The notes under the pieces were generated by a model. That model saw only the letters and a list, made by a program, of their open reading frames with translations, was not told the DNA's origin and did no database searches. The position numbers and the translations under genes were made by a program. This document shows, piece after piece, positions 16,605 through 27,451 of a stretch of DNA of 64,000 bases. Within the stretch, counting starts at the first letter, position 1. Each line of letters starts with the position of its first letter. This DNA comes from Candidatus Kaistella beijingensis (lineage in GTDB: Bacteria; Bacteroidota; Bacteroidia; Flavobacteriales; Weeksellaceae), in NCBI RefSeq assembly GCF_020084865.1, contig NZ_CP071953.1, forward strand, positions 2,666,001 to 2,730,000, read 5' to 3'.

Positions 16605-17321
16605 ATGCCAAAAAATCTTAGAATTATTTTGTGGTCGGCTGCAGTGATTACCTTTCTTGGATTGGGTTATCTAATTATGCAGTTGATGAAGCCCAATGCG
16701 GGAAGCAGCGGTTTGATGATTTTGATTATGCTGTTGCTGGGTTTGGTTTTAGGAGGAATTATAGCATTTCTTGCAACAAAAAATTTTAGAGCTGAAGCAC
16801 CTGTAATTAAAGAGAGTTCGCACACTATTGCAGAAAGTATGAGGAAGGTTTTCAAGGTGGTTTCTGCCGAAGGACATTTTAACGAGATTTACAATTACGA
16901 AGAAAGTACGAAGCTTTTCAACTTTATTCCTTCAAAGAAGAAAGCGTTGGTGATCGTTCAGGCGAAAGTTTTGGTAGGTTATGATTTTGAAAAATTCAAA
17001 TGGGAAGTCGATGAGCAAAACCGAAAAGTAAAACTCCTCAATTTTCCCGCTCCTGAAATTCTTTCAACAGAAACTGATTATAAATATTACAATATCGAGG
17101 AACAGTTTTTTAACCTGTTTAGTAAAGATGATTTGGCCAAGATTCAGCAGAACGGAAAAAGACAGGTCATTGAAGCAGCGAAAAAATCGCACCTTCCGGA
17201 AGTGGCTGCAGAACAAATGAGAATGTTGCTAACGGAGCTGCTTGAAACGAAAAACTTTTTTCTGGAGAATCCATCAAAAATCTCTGAAAGCAAAAGTCAG
17301 ATTGGCTTTTCAGGATTATAG
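16605..17321 (+). CDS. DUF4230 domain-containing membrane protein
   Basis: 238 residues. Two membrane segments at about 5-24 and 35-58 are followed by a soluble domain with the DUF4230 pattern (AKVLVGYDFEKFKW, then LPAPEIL-type LNFPAPEILST, and a C-terminal helical part). The family is widespread and uncharacterised; the topology suggests an anchored periplasmic domain. It stands alone with its own promoter. Confidence 0.85.
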   Translation: MPKNLRIILWSAAVITFLGLGYLIMQLMKPNAGSSGLMILIMLLLGLVLGGIIAFLATKNFRAEAPVIKESSHTIAESMRKVFKVVSAEGHFNEIYNYEESTKLFNFIPSKKKALVIVQAKVLVGYDFEKFKWEVDEQNRKVKLLNFPAPEILSTETDYKYYNIEEQFFNLFSKDDLAKIQQNGKRQVIEAAKKSHLPEVAAEQMRMLLTELLETKNFFLENPSKISESKSQIGFSGL

Positions 17322-17466
17322 ATAATGTCTCCTGTTGAGAAATAGTTGTTTTTAGAGTGTATTATTTTCGATACTTAAATGATGCTTACAATCTGTTGAA
17401 ATATTGTTATTAATATGCCGTTTGTATTATAACTTTTTATATTTTTACACCCTTAAAATTTTAAAT

Positions 17467-20328
17467 ATGATGAAATATTTTTACACGCTATTCTTGGCTG
17501 TATTATTACCATTTTTCGCTTTGGCTCAAAAACAGCCGAACGTTTTCACGGTAAATCCACCAACCTTTGACGAAACTGAGGCAATCACCATAACTTTTAC
17601 AGTAAACGAAACTGCTTATGGTGTTGCAAGTTCTCATGCACTTTATTTGTGGGCCTGGTCAACCGATATCAACGGTGCGCAAGCTGACTGTCCTACAAAT
17701 GGAACCTGGGCGGCTTCAAATGCTGCAAACAAACTGACTTATGTTTCCAGCTCAGGTTCAACAGGAACGTACACGTTTACGATGAATACTGTAAAATCTT
17801 TCTTTGGAAATAGAGCCAATCCACTTAAATCTATCGGATTTTTAGTAAAAACAGTAAACGGTTCTGTACAATCCGAGGACGGATCGCTCAATGTGGGAAG
17901 ATTTCAGTTTAACCTTACAAATCCACCTGCAGGAAGTATCAATGTAGTGAATTCCGGAACGGTGATCAACATTACAGGGACTGCTTCTTTGGCTGCAAAT
18001 TATGTGGTGAAATCAAACGGAAATCCAGTTTATACGAGTTCTGCGCCTTCTACAACGCTTAATTATGCCTATACTGTAACACAGGATGCAACAATTGATG
18101 TGGTGGCAACGAATCCTGCAGATGGAACTGTGGTTACCAAAACATTCACCGTTTCTTTATCTTTACCGGTAACTTCTGCGCCAATTCCAGCCTACATGAG
18201 ACAGGGAATTAATTACGATCCTGCAGATCCAACCAAAGTTGGTCTAGCGTTATATGCTCCAGGAAAAGCGTATGTTCATGTTATCGGAAGTTTTAATAAC
18301 TGGGCGGTGAACGGAAACTATCTCATGAAAAGAGATACTTCAAACACCAATCTCTACTGGATTGAAATTACAGGTTTAACCCCACAACAGATTTATACCT
18401 TCCAGTACCGAACTGCGGACGGAATTAAGGTTGCAGATCCTTATTCTCCATTGGTTTTATCTCCTTACGACGATCCATACATCAACCAGAATGCTGTAGT
18501 GTATCCTAATCTTCCCGCTTATCCAACAGGACAAAGTTTTGAAGTTTCGGTGATTCAAACTGCAAAACCTGCTTATCCATGGGTGGTGACGAATTTCGCG
18601 AAACCTGCTAAAGAAAACCTGATTGTTTATGAACTTTTGGTAAGAGATTTCACCACACAGCAAACTTGGCAGTCATTGATTGATAAAATTTCGTATTTAA
18701 AATCGTTGAAAATCAATGCAGTGGAGTTAATGCCTGTGATGGAATTTGACGGAAACAATTCTTGGGGTTATAACACCGCTTTCCATTATGCGTTGGATAA
18801 AGCATACGGAACTCCAGAAAAATTCAAGGAATTCATCGACTTATGTCACCAAAATGGAATTGCAGTTATCTTAGATATCGCATTGAATCACGCGACAGGA
18901 AGAAATCCACTGGAAAGAATGTGGATGATCGATCCAGATGGTGACGGTTTCGGAGATCCTGCAGCAGATAATCCTTTTTTCAATCAGGTTGCGAAACATT
19001 CATACAGCGTATTTAACGACTTTAACCACTCAAAAGCGGAAACAAAATATTACGTGAACCGTGTTTTGGAGCAGTGGATTAAGGAGTATAAAGTTGATGG
19101 TTTCCGTTGGGATTTAACCAAAGGTTTCACGCAAGCTTGTACTGCAGGTGACGATACTTGTACTAACGCTTTTCAAATTGACCGAGTAAATATATTAAGA
19201 GGTTATGCAGATTATCAATGGAGTTGGGATCCAACTTCTTACGTCATTTTTGAGCATTTAGGAACAGACTCTGAAGAAGCAGCTTGGGCAAACTACAAAA
19301 TTGCTGAAGGTAAAGGGGTAATGATGTGGGATAAAGAAACCAATCCTTACAATCAGAATACGATGGGATTTGCTACAAACAGTAACTTCAACAGAGTAAA
19401 ATATTCAGCCCACGGTTTCACAGAAAGAAGAGCAATGAGTTATGGCGAAAGTCATGATGAAGAGCGAATCATGTACAAGAATATTAATTTTGGTGCACCG
19501 GGAGCGAACACTCTTGCAGAAGCACTACAAAGACAAAAATCTTATGGTGCCGTGTTTTTAACGGTTCCTGGTCCGAAAATGATTTGGCAGTTTGCGGAAC
19601 TAGGATTTGATAAGAGTATTTTTATGTGTACCAATGGAACGGTAAATACTGATAATGATGCAACTCCGGGAGATTGTAAACTTGATCCAAAACCATCCGC
19701 TTTCGGACTAAATTATGACACAGATGCGGCAAGAAAATCTGTTTATGACACTTGGGCAAAAATTTTAGAGATAAGACTCTCCAGTCAGGTATTTAACACC
19801 AAAACTTTTAACGTTGAATCTGGAAACTTAATGCCTAGAATTTTTATTTGGAACGATGCAAGTACTGAACCTTTGAAAAATGTAGTGATTTTGGCCAACT
19901 TTACCACTTCATCACAAAGCATTGTTCCAGACTTTCCGTACACAGGAAACTGGGTAAATTTAATGGATAATTCTGCAGTACCTGTTGCAAGTACAACTGC
20001 CCCAATTACCATTGAAGCAGGAGGATTCAGAATTTTTGGAAATGCACCTGCTTTGGCAACCAGCGAAACCGGAAATGTGAAGAATGCAGTGAGTTTAGTG
20101 ATCACTCAAAATCCGGTTACCAACGGAACTGCAAACATCAGATACACGAATGCAGTCAACGGAACTTTAGCGATTTATGACCTTTCAGGAAAATTGGTGA
20201 AGTCTGTGAAAACAGCAAAATCTAATGGCGATGAGGCGGTTTCTATCAACGGATTGAAATCAGGAATGTACTTAATTCAATTGAAATCCGACAAAGGTGT
20301 TGCGGTAACAAAAATGGTTGTGAAGTAA
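17467..20328 (+). CDS. Secreted GH13 alpha-amylase-family protein with T9SS sorting domain
   Basis: 953 residues from ATG 17467. Order: signal peptide (1-20, ending ALAQ), beta-sandwich N-terminal region, CBM48-like domain (about 260-345), GH13 barrel (about 380-760) and a type A T9SS C-terminal domain (from about 885, ending MVVK). The four GH13 regions are visible: DIALNHA, GFRWDLTKG with nucleophile Asp549, FEHL with acid/base Glu596, and ESHDEER with Asp664. It should hydrolyse or branch alpha-glucans outside the cell. Exact specificity is open. An upstream 21-codon extension is rejected because it precedes the signal peptide. Confidence 0.92.
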   Translation: MMKYFYTLFLAVLLPFFALAQKQPNVFTVNPPTFDETEAITITFTVNETAYGVASSHALYLWAWSTDINGAQADCPTNGTWAASNAANKLTYVSSSGSTGTYTFTMNTVKSFFGNRANPLKSIGFLVKTVNGSVQSEDGSLNVGRFQFNLTNPPAGSINVVNSGTVINITGTASLAANYVVKSNGNPVYTSSAPSTTLNYAYTVTQDATIDVVATNPADGTVVTKTFTVSLSLPVTSAPIPAYMRQGINYDPADPTKVGLALYAPGKAYVHVIGSFNNWAVNGNYLMKRDTSNTNLYWIEITGLTPQQIYTFQYRTADGIKVADPYSPLVLSPYDDPYINQNAVVYPNLPAYPTGQSFEVSVIQTAKPAYPWVVTNFAKPAKENLIVYELLVRDFTTQQTWQSLIDKISYLKSLKINAVELMPVMEFDGNNSWGYNTAFHYALDKAYGTPEKFKEFIDLCHQNGIAVILDIALNHATGRNPLERMWMIDPDGDGFGDPAADNPFFNQVAKHSYSVFNDFNHSKAETKYYVNRVLEQWIKEYKVDGFRWDLTKGFTQACTAGDDTCTNAFQIDRVNILRGYADYQWSWDPTSYVIFEHLGTDSEEAAWANYKIAEGKGVMMWDKETNPYNQNTMGFATNSNFNRVKYSAHGFTERRAMSYGESHDEERIMYKNINFGAPGANTLAEALQRQKSYGAVFLTVPGPKMIWQFAELGFDKSIFMCTNGTVNTDNDATPGDCKLDPKPSAFGLNYDTDAARKSVYDTWAKILEIRLSSQVFNTKTFNVESGNLMPRIFIWNDASTEPLKNVVILANFTTSSQSIVPDFPYTGNWVNLMDNSAVPVASTTAPITIEAGGFRIFGNAPALATSETGNVKNAVSLVITQNPVTNGTANIRYTNAVNGTLAIYDLSGKLVKSVKTAKSNGDEAVSINGLKSGMYLIQLKSDKGVAVTKMVVK

Positions 20329-20347
20329 TTAACTTTTGAATAGATCT

Positions 20348-20379
20348 AAAACGGCTCGCATATTTGCGGGCCGTTTTTT
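20348..20379. terminator. Bidirectional terminator (GH13 / MpaB-like)
   Basis: AAAACGGC...GCCGTTTT stem with an inner CGCA/TGCG, A and T runs on both sides, between converging genes. Confidence 0.8.
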
Positions 20380-21583
20380 AATAATGAAAATCTTTCGGAG
20401 TGTGTTTGATATAATCCCGTAAAACCTGCATTTGCTGTTTGTTTCCTAATTCGACTAATTTCTGATATTTCTCGGGATTATTTAAATCGAAAATTTTTTG
20501 CGAAATTTTGTTGGTTTGAACGACTATTTTTGGAAAGATTGCTGAAACTGAAACTTTCGGGATGCTCAAACGTTCATTAATTTCTTTATCGATTAAAAAC
20601 CAATTCATGCTTTGATGGAGATTCAGCAACAATTTTCTTTGAAACGGATATTTGTAAATGGTGTTTTCAAGATTTTCATCAAGCAACGCTTTTGCTAAAT
20701 GGATGGAATCTTCATCACCTTTATTCTGGGTAGAACTCCATAAATACAAATGTTCAACGGCTTGCCGTTTATTTTCGGGTAAAAATTCGGGCGGAATTCC
20801 CAAAAGATAACCAATGTATTTCCAAAGATGAAAAACTCCCAATTCTTCCTGTTCTGAAATTTTTACTCCTAATTTTTTCAAACCCTGCATGAATACCAAG
20901 CTAAAACCGGTATAAGTCGCAATCATATCCCAAGAATTGATGGGTTCTCCCCAATTTTTATAGTCCCAATTTTCAGTTTTTTCCTTGATTTTTACTCGAG
21001 CGTAAGAATGCATCAAGCGAGTTCGTACAATCAATTGATAGGCTTCGGAATTGGTTTTCAGTGCGTTTTCTCGTGTAACGTTTACCCAAAACTCAAGGGT
21101 GTCTTTTAATCTTTTTACCGCGCCTTTTTTTAAAGCTCCCGTAAAAATCAAAGGTTTGTTGAGGTAGGCAAAATCGTAACCGCCCATCAAAGTGAAATCG
21201 CGTAAAATAATCAATGCATTTGTGCCGCTTCTCATGCAGAATCTTGCACCGATGTTGGCTAAATCTTCATTAAACCAAGCCGGAGTTTCCTGCATTTGTA
21301 GAAAAAGTTTTTTCACACTTTCGGGAACATTATCGTCTCCAGAAATTTTTGACCTGGAATATTTTTCAATCAAAGAACTTGCTTCGTGATACGGAAGTTT
21401 TAGATAGGTTTCCTTTACGACTTCATCACCTAAATCATCAACTTCATAATAAAGATGGGCATACTTTTTAAATTTTTCAACATCAACCCTGTATTCCGCC
21501 CAATCTAAAAGCTGTTTTCCGTTTCCTTTTTCCCAAAAATTTTTGAAATGCTGACTTTGAATAAAAGTAGGTTCTGCAACCAT
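20378..21583 (-). CDS. MpaB/Lcp-like oxygenase family protein (DUF2236)
   Basis: 401 residues, soluble. It shows the all-helical DUF2236 pattern shared by the fungal MpaB oxygenase and the rubber oxygenase Lcp: ARFCMRSGTNALI and GGYDFAYLNKPLIFTGAL, followed by RTRLMHSYARVKI with the conserved Arg/His and later a HLWKYIGYLLGIP block. Members bind b-type haem. The substrate is unknown; latex cleavage is not implied. Confidence 0.8.
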   Translation of the reverse strand: MVAEPTFIQSQHFKNFWEKGNGKQLLDWAEYRVDVEKFKKYAHLYYEVDDLGDEVVKETYLKLPYHEASSLIEKYSRSKISGDDNVPESVKKLFLQMQETPAWFNEDLANIGARFCMRSGTNALIILRDFTLMGGYDFAYLNKPLIFTGALKKGAVKRLKDTLEFWVNVTRENALKTNSEAYQLIVRTRLMHSYARVKIKEKTENWDYKNWGEPINSWDMIATYTGFSLVFMQGLKKLGVKISEQEELGVFHLWKYIGYLLGIPPEFLPENKRQAVEHLYLWSSTQNKGDEDSIHLAKALLDENLENTIYKYPFQRKLLLNLHQSMNWFLIDKEINERLSIPKVSVSAIFPKIVVQTNKISQKIFDLNNPEKYQKLVELGNKQQMQVLRDYIKHTPKDFHY

Positions 21584-21769
21584 TCTAGTTGATTTTTAAT
21601 GATAAACAAGTTTTCCGTTTTCAATTCTTGCCGCTTTTGTGTAGGGATGTTGCTGGCTTTTTCCAACTCCGATTGTTGAATATCCTATATTCAAAATTTT
21701 TTTTGCGGTTATATTGATAAAATTGAAACAAGTTTTACGCCGAAATCTCCTTTACAAATTCTATTGCAA

Positions 21770-21842
21770 AAGGGATAGTAGTGGAAATCCTTTTTGGCGG
21801 CGGCGAAGCCGCCGCCAAAAAGATTGAAACGTATAGCCCGAC
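21770..21842 (+). ncRNA. Candidate structured RNA/repeat element (Flavo-1-like?), copy 1
   Basis: GGGATAG ... TATAGCCC forms a closing helix; inside, CCTTTTTGGCGGCGGC-GAA-GCCGCCGCCAAAAAG is a long perfect stem. The copy at 61873-61942 (minus strand) has the same outer motifs but a different inner hairpin. It resembles structured elements found in Flavobacteriia; equality with Rfam Flavo-1 is a guess. Confidence 0.5.
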
Positions 21843-21900
21843 CCGAGATGCGGGAAGGTTACACCAACATTCAGTAAGCGTTGGAGAGGGATTTGCCATA

Positions 21901-21926
21901 AAAAAACCTCCCAATCGGAAGGTTTA
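21901..21926 (-). terminator. gapA terminator
   Basis: On the minus strand an AAACCTTCC...GGGAGGTTT hairpin is followed by a T run, 31 bp after the gapA stop. Confidence 0.75.
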
Positions 21927-21956
21927 TATTACTCATTGCTAAATGATTATTGCTAA

Positions 21957-22976
<1,020 letters not shown>

Positions 22977-23122
22977 TTAAATTTTTGGATTACTATTCTT
23001 TTTATTTTCTAAAAATTATTCATTCATTTTAATAAATAAATTCTTCAGAAAAAAGTTTTTTTGGTTAAAGCATGATTGATGACGAGAATCTGAAAGCTTC
23101 CATCATCCATCATCCATCAATT

Positions 23123-24109
23123 CTAAATCGCCAAAATCTCTGAAATCTTCAGCAGATTTTGATCAATCTCATTGTGTTTTTTAATGGCTTCCTCAAATGG
23201 CGTATAAACCAATTTGTTTGATTTCATTCCTGCCATAACATTGTTTTTTCCTTCCATCAAGCCGATAACAGCGCCATATCCTAACTGACTCGCCAAAACT
23301 CTGTCCGCACAACTCGGCGAACCACCACGTTGAATGTGTCCCAAAACCACGACACGAATGTCATAATCAGGGAAACCTGCTTTTGTAGCTTTTGCAATAT
23401 CATAAATACTTCCTAATTTTTCACCTTCAGCAACTACCACGATGCTTGAAGATTTCCCAGCCTTTTCTGCACGTTCGAAAGTGGCAAAAAGTTCATCAAT
23501 ACTGTCTTTTCGTTCAGGAATTAAAATATCGATCGCACCTGTTGCAATTCCACTGTTTAAGGCGATAAATCCAGCGTCACGTCCCATCACTTCCACGAAA
23601 AATACACGGTTGTGCGATGTCGCAGTATCACGAATTTTATCAATGGCTTCCATCGCAGTATTCAAAGCGGTATCGTAACCAATGGTATTATCTGTTCCGA
23701 ATATATCGTTATCAATCGTTCCCGGAACACCGATTACTTTGATTCCGAATTCTTCGTTAAAAATTTTCGCTCCTGTAAAAGTTCCGTCTCCACCGATGCA
23801 AACCAATGCGTCAATTCCTCTTTTTACCAAGTTGTCGTAAGCTTTTTGACGGCCTTCTTTTGTTTTAAATTCAAGTGAACGAGCCGATTTCAAAATCGTT
23901 CCACCTTCTGTAATGATGTTTTTTACGGAACGGGGTCCCATTTTGATGAAGTCGTCATTAATTAAACCGTTATAACCTTCACGGATTCCGTAACATTCTA
24001 TGTTGTAATGATTTGCAGTTCTTACTACCGCTCTCAATGCAGCGTTCATTCCCGGCGCGTCGCCTCCTGAAGTAAATACTGCAATCTTCTTTACTGCGCT
24101 TTCTTCCAT
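23123..24109 (-). CDS. pfkA: ATP-dependent 6-phosphofructokinase
   Basis: 328 residues. Motifs of the PfkA family: TSGGDAPGMNAALR at the N-terminus (ATP site), IGGDGTFTGA, and PGTIDNDIFGTD with the catalytic Asp; GGDGT rather than GGDDT indicates ATP, not pyrophosphate, as donor. It is first in a glycolytic pair with gapA. Confidence 0.96.
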   Translation of the reverse strand: MEESAVKKIAVFTSGGDAPGMNAALRAVVRTANHYNIECYGIREGYNGLINDDFIKMGPRSVKNIITEGGTILKSARSLEFKTKEGRQKAYDNLVKRGIDALVCIGGDGTFTGAKIFNEEFGIKVIGVPGTIDNDIFGTDNTIGYDTALNTAMEAIDKIRDTATSHNRVFFVEVMGRDAGFIALNSGIATGAIDILIPERKDSIDELFATFERAEKAGKSSSIVVVAEGEKLGSIYDIAKATKAGFPDYDIRVVVLGHIQRGGSPSCADRVLASQLGYGAVIGLMEGKNNVMAGMKSNKLVYTPFEEAIKKHNEIDQNLLKISEILAI

Positions 24110-24216
24110 GTGTAAAAATTTCAGTACAAATTTACGAAAAAGAGGTGAAATAATTAAATGTTTAAAGGGGAAGATTTTTGTTTTGTCAATGTTTATTTTC
24201 AGATTTCAATCCATTC

Positions 24217-24464
24217 TAACTTGTCACTCCTACGGAGCTTCCTCCCACTAATCAAAATTCTCCTACAAACTTTCCCGTTCCACGGAGTTAGATTTTATTA
24301 CTATTTCTTATTGATTTTAGCATGCTTGTCAAATTTTCAGTAAATGGTGTCATGAATGTAAGAATTCCGAATGATCAGAAACTTATTATTGGCTTCGTAG
24401 AAGCCGTAAGTTTGTAGTTAAGCAGAGGGATGTTTTTAGGGAGCTCCGTAGGAGAGACAAGTTA
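24217..24464. repeat. MITE-like element with nested inverted repeats
   Basis: TAACTTGTCACTCCTACGGA at 24217 is repeated in inverse orientation at 24439-24464, and a second inner pair (CTACAAACTT at 24263, AAGTTTGTAG at 24407) is nested inside. No protein is encoded. It fills the 400-bp gap between pfkA and the next gene. Confidence 0.6.
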
Positions 24465-24513
24465 AGTGGTAAATTATTGGTCATATTGTTAGTAAAATTC
24501 TTAATTTCGCCAA

Positions 24514-24870
24514 ATGTTGAAAAACAAAACCACACGAACATTTCTAGCGACACTTTTTACAGGGGTCTATCTTTTCGTGGTGTTGTTTTCACAAAATTTT
24601 CACAATCACGGAAGTGGTGAAGTTTTCAAGGATTTTCATTTTCAGAAAACGGAAAAAACTTTTTCACAAGGACATTCCATCCATGAGTTTACCGACTGTC
24701 TTTCGTGCCACATTTCTCACGAGGGAAAATATTTGATTCCACAGGATTTCAGTTTCAACTTTAACCATTTTTCTGAATTCAAGAAACAGATTTTTGCTTA
24801 TCAGCAACGGTTTGCAAAGCTTCAGCTTTTCTATTTCCAACTTCGCGGCCCGCCTGCAAATTTCATTTAA
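24514..24870 (+). CDS. Small His/Cys-rich exported protein upstream of a TonB receptor
   Basis: 118 residues. An N-terminal hydrophobic segment (about 9-28) is followed by FHNHGSGE, the cysteine/histidine cluster DCLSCHISHEG (about 68-78) and a C-terminal LRGPPANFI. The layout (signal, CxxCHxxH, terminal R-x-PP) recalls DUF2946-type proteins encoded beside copper or zinc TonB receptors. The CxxCH could bind metal; a haem is possible but no other c-type feature is seen. Function is inferred from position. Confidence 0.6.
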   Translation: MLKNKTTRTFLATLFTGVYLFVVLFSQNFHNHGSGEVFKDFHFQKTEKTFSQGHSIHEFTDCLSCHISHEGKYLIPQDFSFNFNHFSEFKKQIFAYQQRFAKLQLFYFQLRGPPANFI

Positions 24871-24961
24871 TTAAAAACATTTTTTAGCGAATTGTAGCGC
24901 AAAAGACTTAATTTGAAGTCTTTGCATTTTCGTATTCCATCCATTCAAAAATTTAATTTTA

Positions 24962-27346
24962 ATGAAATTTATTATTCATATCTGTTTGGTCTTTTGCGGA
25001 CTGACTTTTTTTAACGCACAAAACACATTTAGTATTCAGGGAAAAGTGATTGATTTTCACGACAAAGTTCCCTTAAGCAACACCTCCATAAAAATTGGAA
25101 ACTACAGCACAACTTCCGACGAAAACGGAAATTTTACCTTTAATAATGTTAATAAAGGAACCTACACTTTAACCGCAAATCATCCCAATTGCGACACTTT
25201 TACAGAAAAAATAGAGGTGAATAAGGATTTGGAAATCACCCTAAATCTTGAACATCACATTGCGGATATTGAAACCGTTACCATTCACGGAACGCATAAA
25301 AACAATGCTTCCATGATTGTGAAAACATTGGATAAAGAAGCTATTGCAAGAAATTCCACCGCAAACTTGGGAAATATTTTATCGAATATTTCGGGAGTTG
25401 GAGCATTAAAAACGGGAAATAATATTGCAAAACCTATTATTCACGGACTTTACGGAAGTCGTGTTCCCATCATCAACAATGGCGTGAAAATGGCGGAACA
25501 GGAATGGGGAGTGGAACATGCTCCAAATGTGGACATTAATAATTTTGAACACATCGATGTTATCAAAGGCGCATCTGCATTGAAATACGGAAGCGACGCA
25601 ATCGGTGGAGTTGTGGTGATGGAACCAGAAGTTTTTCCAAAAAAAGACACTGTAAAAGGTTCGGCAAATTTGTCGGGAATTTCAAATGGTCGTGGAATTG
25701 GATTCGATTTACATCTTTTGAAAACTTGGGAAAATGGTTGGGCTGTAAAAACGAATGGCGGTTTCAAGAAATTGGGAGATTTAAAAACACCTCACTACAA
25801 TCTGATGAACACAGGTCTTGAAGCCAATTCTTTTAATATCACAGTTCAGAAAAATTCTTTTTTGCGGGGAATTTCTTTCGATTACAACGTGACGAATCAG
25901 CAAATCGGGATTTATCGCGGTTCGGACATCGGAAATTTGGAGGATTTTTATAAGGCTTTAACAACGGATGTTCCTATTTATCAAAGGGATTTTTCTTATT
26001 CGATTGATAATCCTAAACAGGACGTTCAACATCATCTTGCAAAAATTTCTGCTTTTAAAAGGTTTGAAAATTTAGGAAAAATTTCGATGGATTACAGTTT
26101 TCAGTACAACCACAGAAAAGAGTTTGATGTGCGCCGTGGTGAATTGTCGCAATTTCCTTCTTTGGATTTGGAATTATTTACCAATCAGTTCAATATCAAT
26201 GATTTAATTGAAAGGCAATATTGGAATTTAGAAACGGGAATCGATTTGATGTATCAGTATAATTATTCCACTCCCGAAACTCAAGCCAGAAGATTGGTTC
26301 CGAATTATAACAAATATTCGGGTGGAATTTATTCCATTTTTAAATATAAAATGACACCGAGACTAAATGCAGAAGCAGGTTTAAGATTCGATGTCACCAA
26401 ATACGAAGTAAAAAAATGGTACGATTTGAGCACCTGGGAAAATCTGTATGCCGAAAATTTCCCACAGTTTTACGTGAACACAGAAGGAAACCGAGTTTTC
26501 ACCAATCCGATTTTGAATTACAAAAATCTTTCTTTCAATGCAGGTTTGGAACTTAAACCATCTAATAATTTCGATATAAAATTCAATTATGCGAAGGTGG
26601 GACGAACTCCCAATATTGCAGAACTTTTTGCGGACGGACTTCACCATTCTGCCGCCGTAATCGAGGTTGGAAATATGGGAATGAAAAATGAGGACGGTCA
26701 TCAATTTAATTTGAATATCGATTCGAAACTCGACGTTCTTCAAGGTTTGCAGATTTCGGTAAATCCGTATTTATTTTTAACTAAAAATTTCATCACCGAA
26801 GTTCCGACGGGAATTCAAAACACGATTCGTGGCGTTTTTCCTGTATGGAGTTATGAGCAAATTGATGCAAAAATGTACGGATTGGATTTTGACGCGAATT
26901 TGAAAATCAACGAAAACTTTATTTATAAAGGCAGATTCTCTTATGTGTACGGACAAGATTTAACCAACAATCAGCCATTAATTCTGATGTTGCCGCCGAA
27001 TTTTTCCAACATTTTGGAGTTTTCAAAAGCGGAATGGAAGAACTTCTATTTTAAAGTAGAAAATCAAACTTTCTTACATCAAAACAGATTTCCGAAATAT
27101 AATCCATCGATATCTATTTACGAAAATGGGGTAGAAGTGGAGAAAACTTTAGATTTGTCAACGCCGCCTCCAACTTATTCTTTGTGGGGAATTCAAACGG
27201 GAATTGATTTCAGCAAACGTTTTTCCGCAGGTTTGAATGTGACGAATCTTTTCAACAAAAACTATAAAGATTATTTGAACAGAATGCGGTTTTTCTCTTA
27301 TGAAATGGGCAGGAATTTTATTCTGAACATTAAATATAATTTTTAA
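24962..27346 (+). CDS. TonB-dependent receptor
   Basis: 794 residues. Signal peptide (1-20, FFNAQ), a carboxypeptidase-regulatory-like beta-sandwich (about 25-100), plug domain (about 115-230; NIAKPIIHGLYGSRVPIINN, EWGVEHAPNVD) and a 22-strand barrel ending in Phe (NFILNIKYNF). The NNGVKMAEQEWGVEHAP block resembles receptors for metals (zinc/copper) rather than sugars. It lies between a His/Cys-rich protein and a lipoprotein, which supports metal uptake. Substrate is inference. Confidence 0.9.
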   Translation: MKFIIHICLVFCGLTFFNAQNTFSIQGKVIDFHDKVPLSNTSIKIGNYSTTSDENGNFTFNNVNKGTYTLTANHPNCDTFTEKIEVNKDLEITLNLEHHIADIETVTIHGTHKNNASMIVKTLDKEAIARNSTANLGNILSNISGVGALKTGNNIAKPIIHGLYGSRVPIINNGVKMAEQEWGVEHAPNVDINNFEHIDVIKGASALKYGSDAIGGVVVMEPEVFPKKDTVKGSANLSGISNGRGIGFDLHLLKTWENGWAVKTNGGFKKLGDLKTPHYNLMNTGLEANSFNITVQKNSFLRGISFDYNVTNQQIGIYRGSDIGNLEDFYKALTTDVPIYQRDFSYSIDNPKQDVQHHLAKISAFKRFENLGKISMDYSFQYNHRKEFDVRRGELSQFPSLDLELFTNQFNINDLIERQYWNLETGIDLMYQYNYSTPETQARRLVPNYNKYSGGIYSIFKYKMTPRLNAEAGLRFDVTKYEVKKWYDLSTWENLYAENFPQFYVNTEGNRVFTNPILNYKNLSFNAGLELKPSNNFDIKFNYAKVGRTPNIAELFADGLHHSAAVIEVGNMGMKNEDGHQFNLNIDSKLDVLQGLQISVNPYLFLTKNFITEVPTGIQNTIRGVFPVWSYEQIDAKMYGLDFDANLKINENFIYKGRFSYVYGQDLTNNQPLILMLPPNFSNILEFSKAEWKNFYFKVENQTFLHQNRFPKYNPSISIYENGVEVEKTLDLSTPPPTYSLWGIQTGIDFSKRFSAGLNVTNLFNKNYKDYLNRMRFFSYEMGRNFILNIKYNF

Positions 27347-27444
27347 GCTGGATGATGGAAGTTGGAAGCTGGAAGATGAAAATTCAATCATCAGGAAGTA
27401 ACCATTTCAAACAACTTCAAACTATTCAAACTATTTCAAACAAT
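27347..27444. repeat. 7-bp GTTGGAA array and 10-bp TTCAAAC array
   Basis: GATGGAA, GTTGGAA, GCTGGAA, GATGAAA units (27354-27381), then TTCAAACAAC, TTCAAACTA, TTCAAACTAT, TTCAAACAAT (27405-27443), ending 8 bp before the next ATG. Confidence 0.7.
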
Positions 27445-27451
27445 TAATAAA

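Noticed and set aside
17404..17466. Upstream extension of the GH13 protein
   Set aside because: It would place 21 residues before a clear signal peptide; ATG 17467 is the sensible start.
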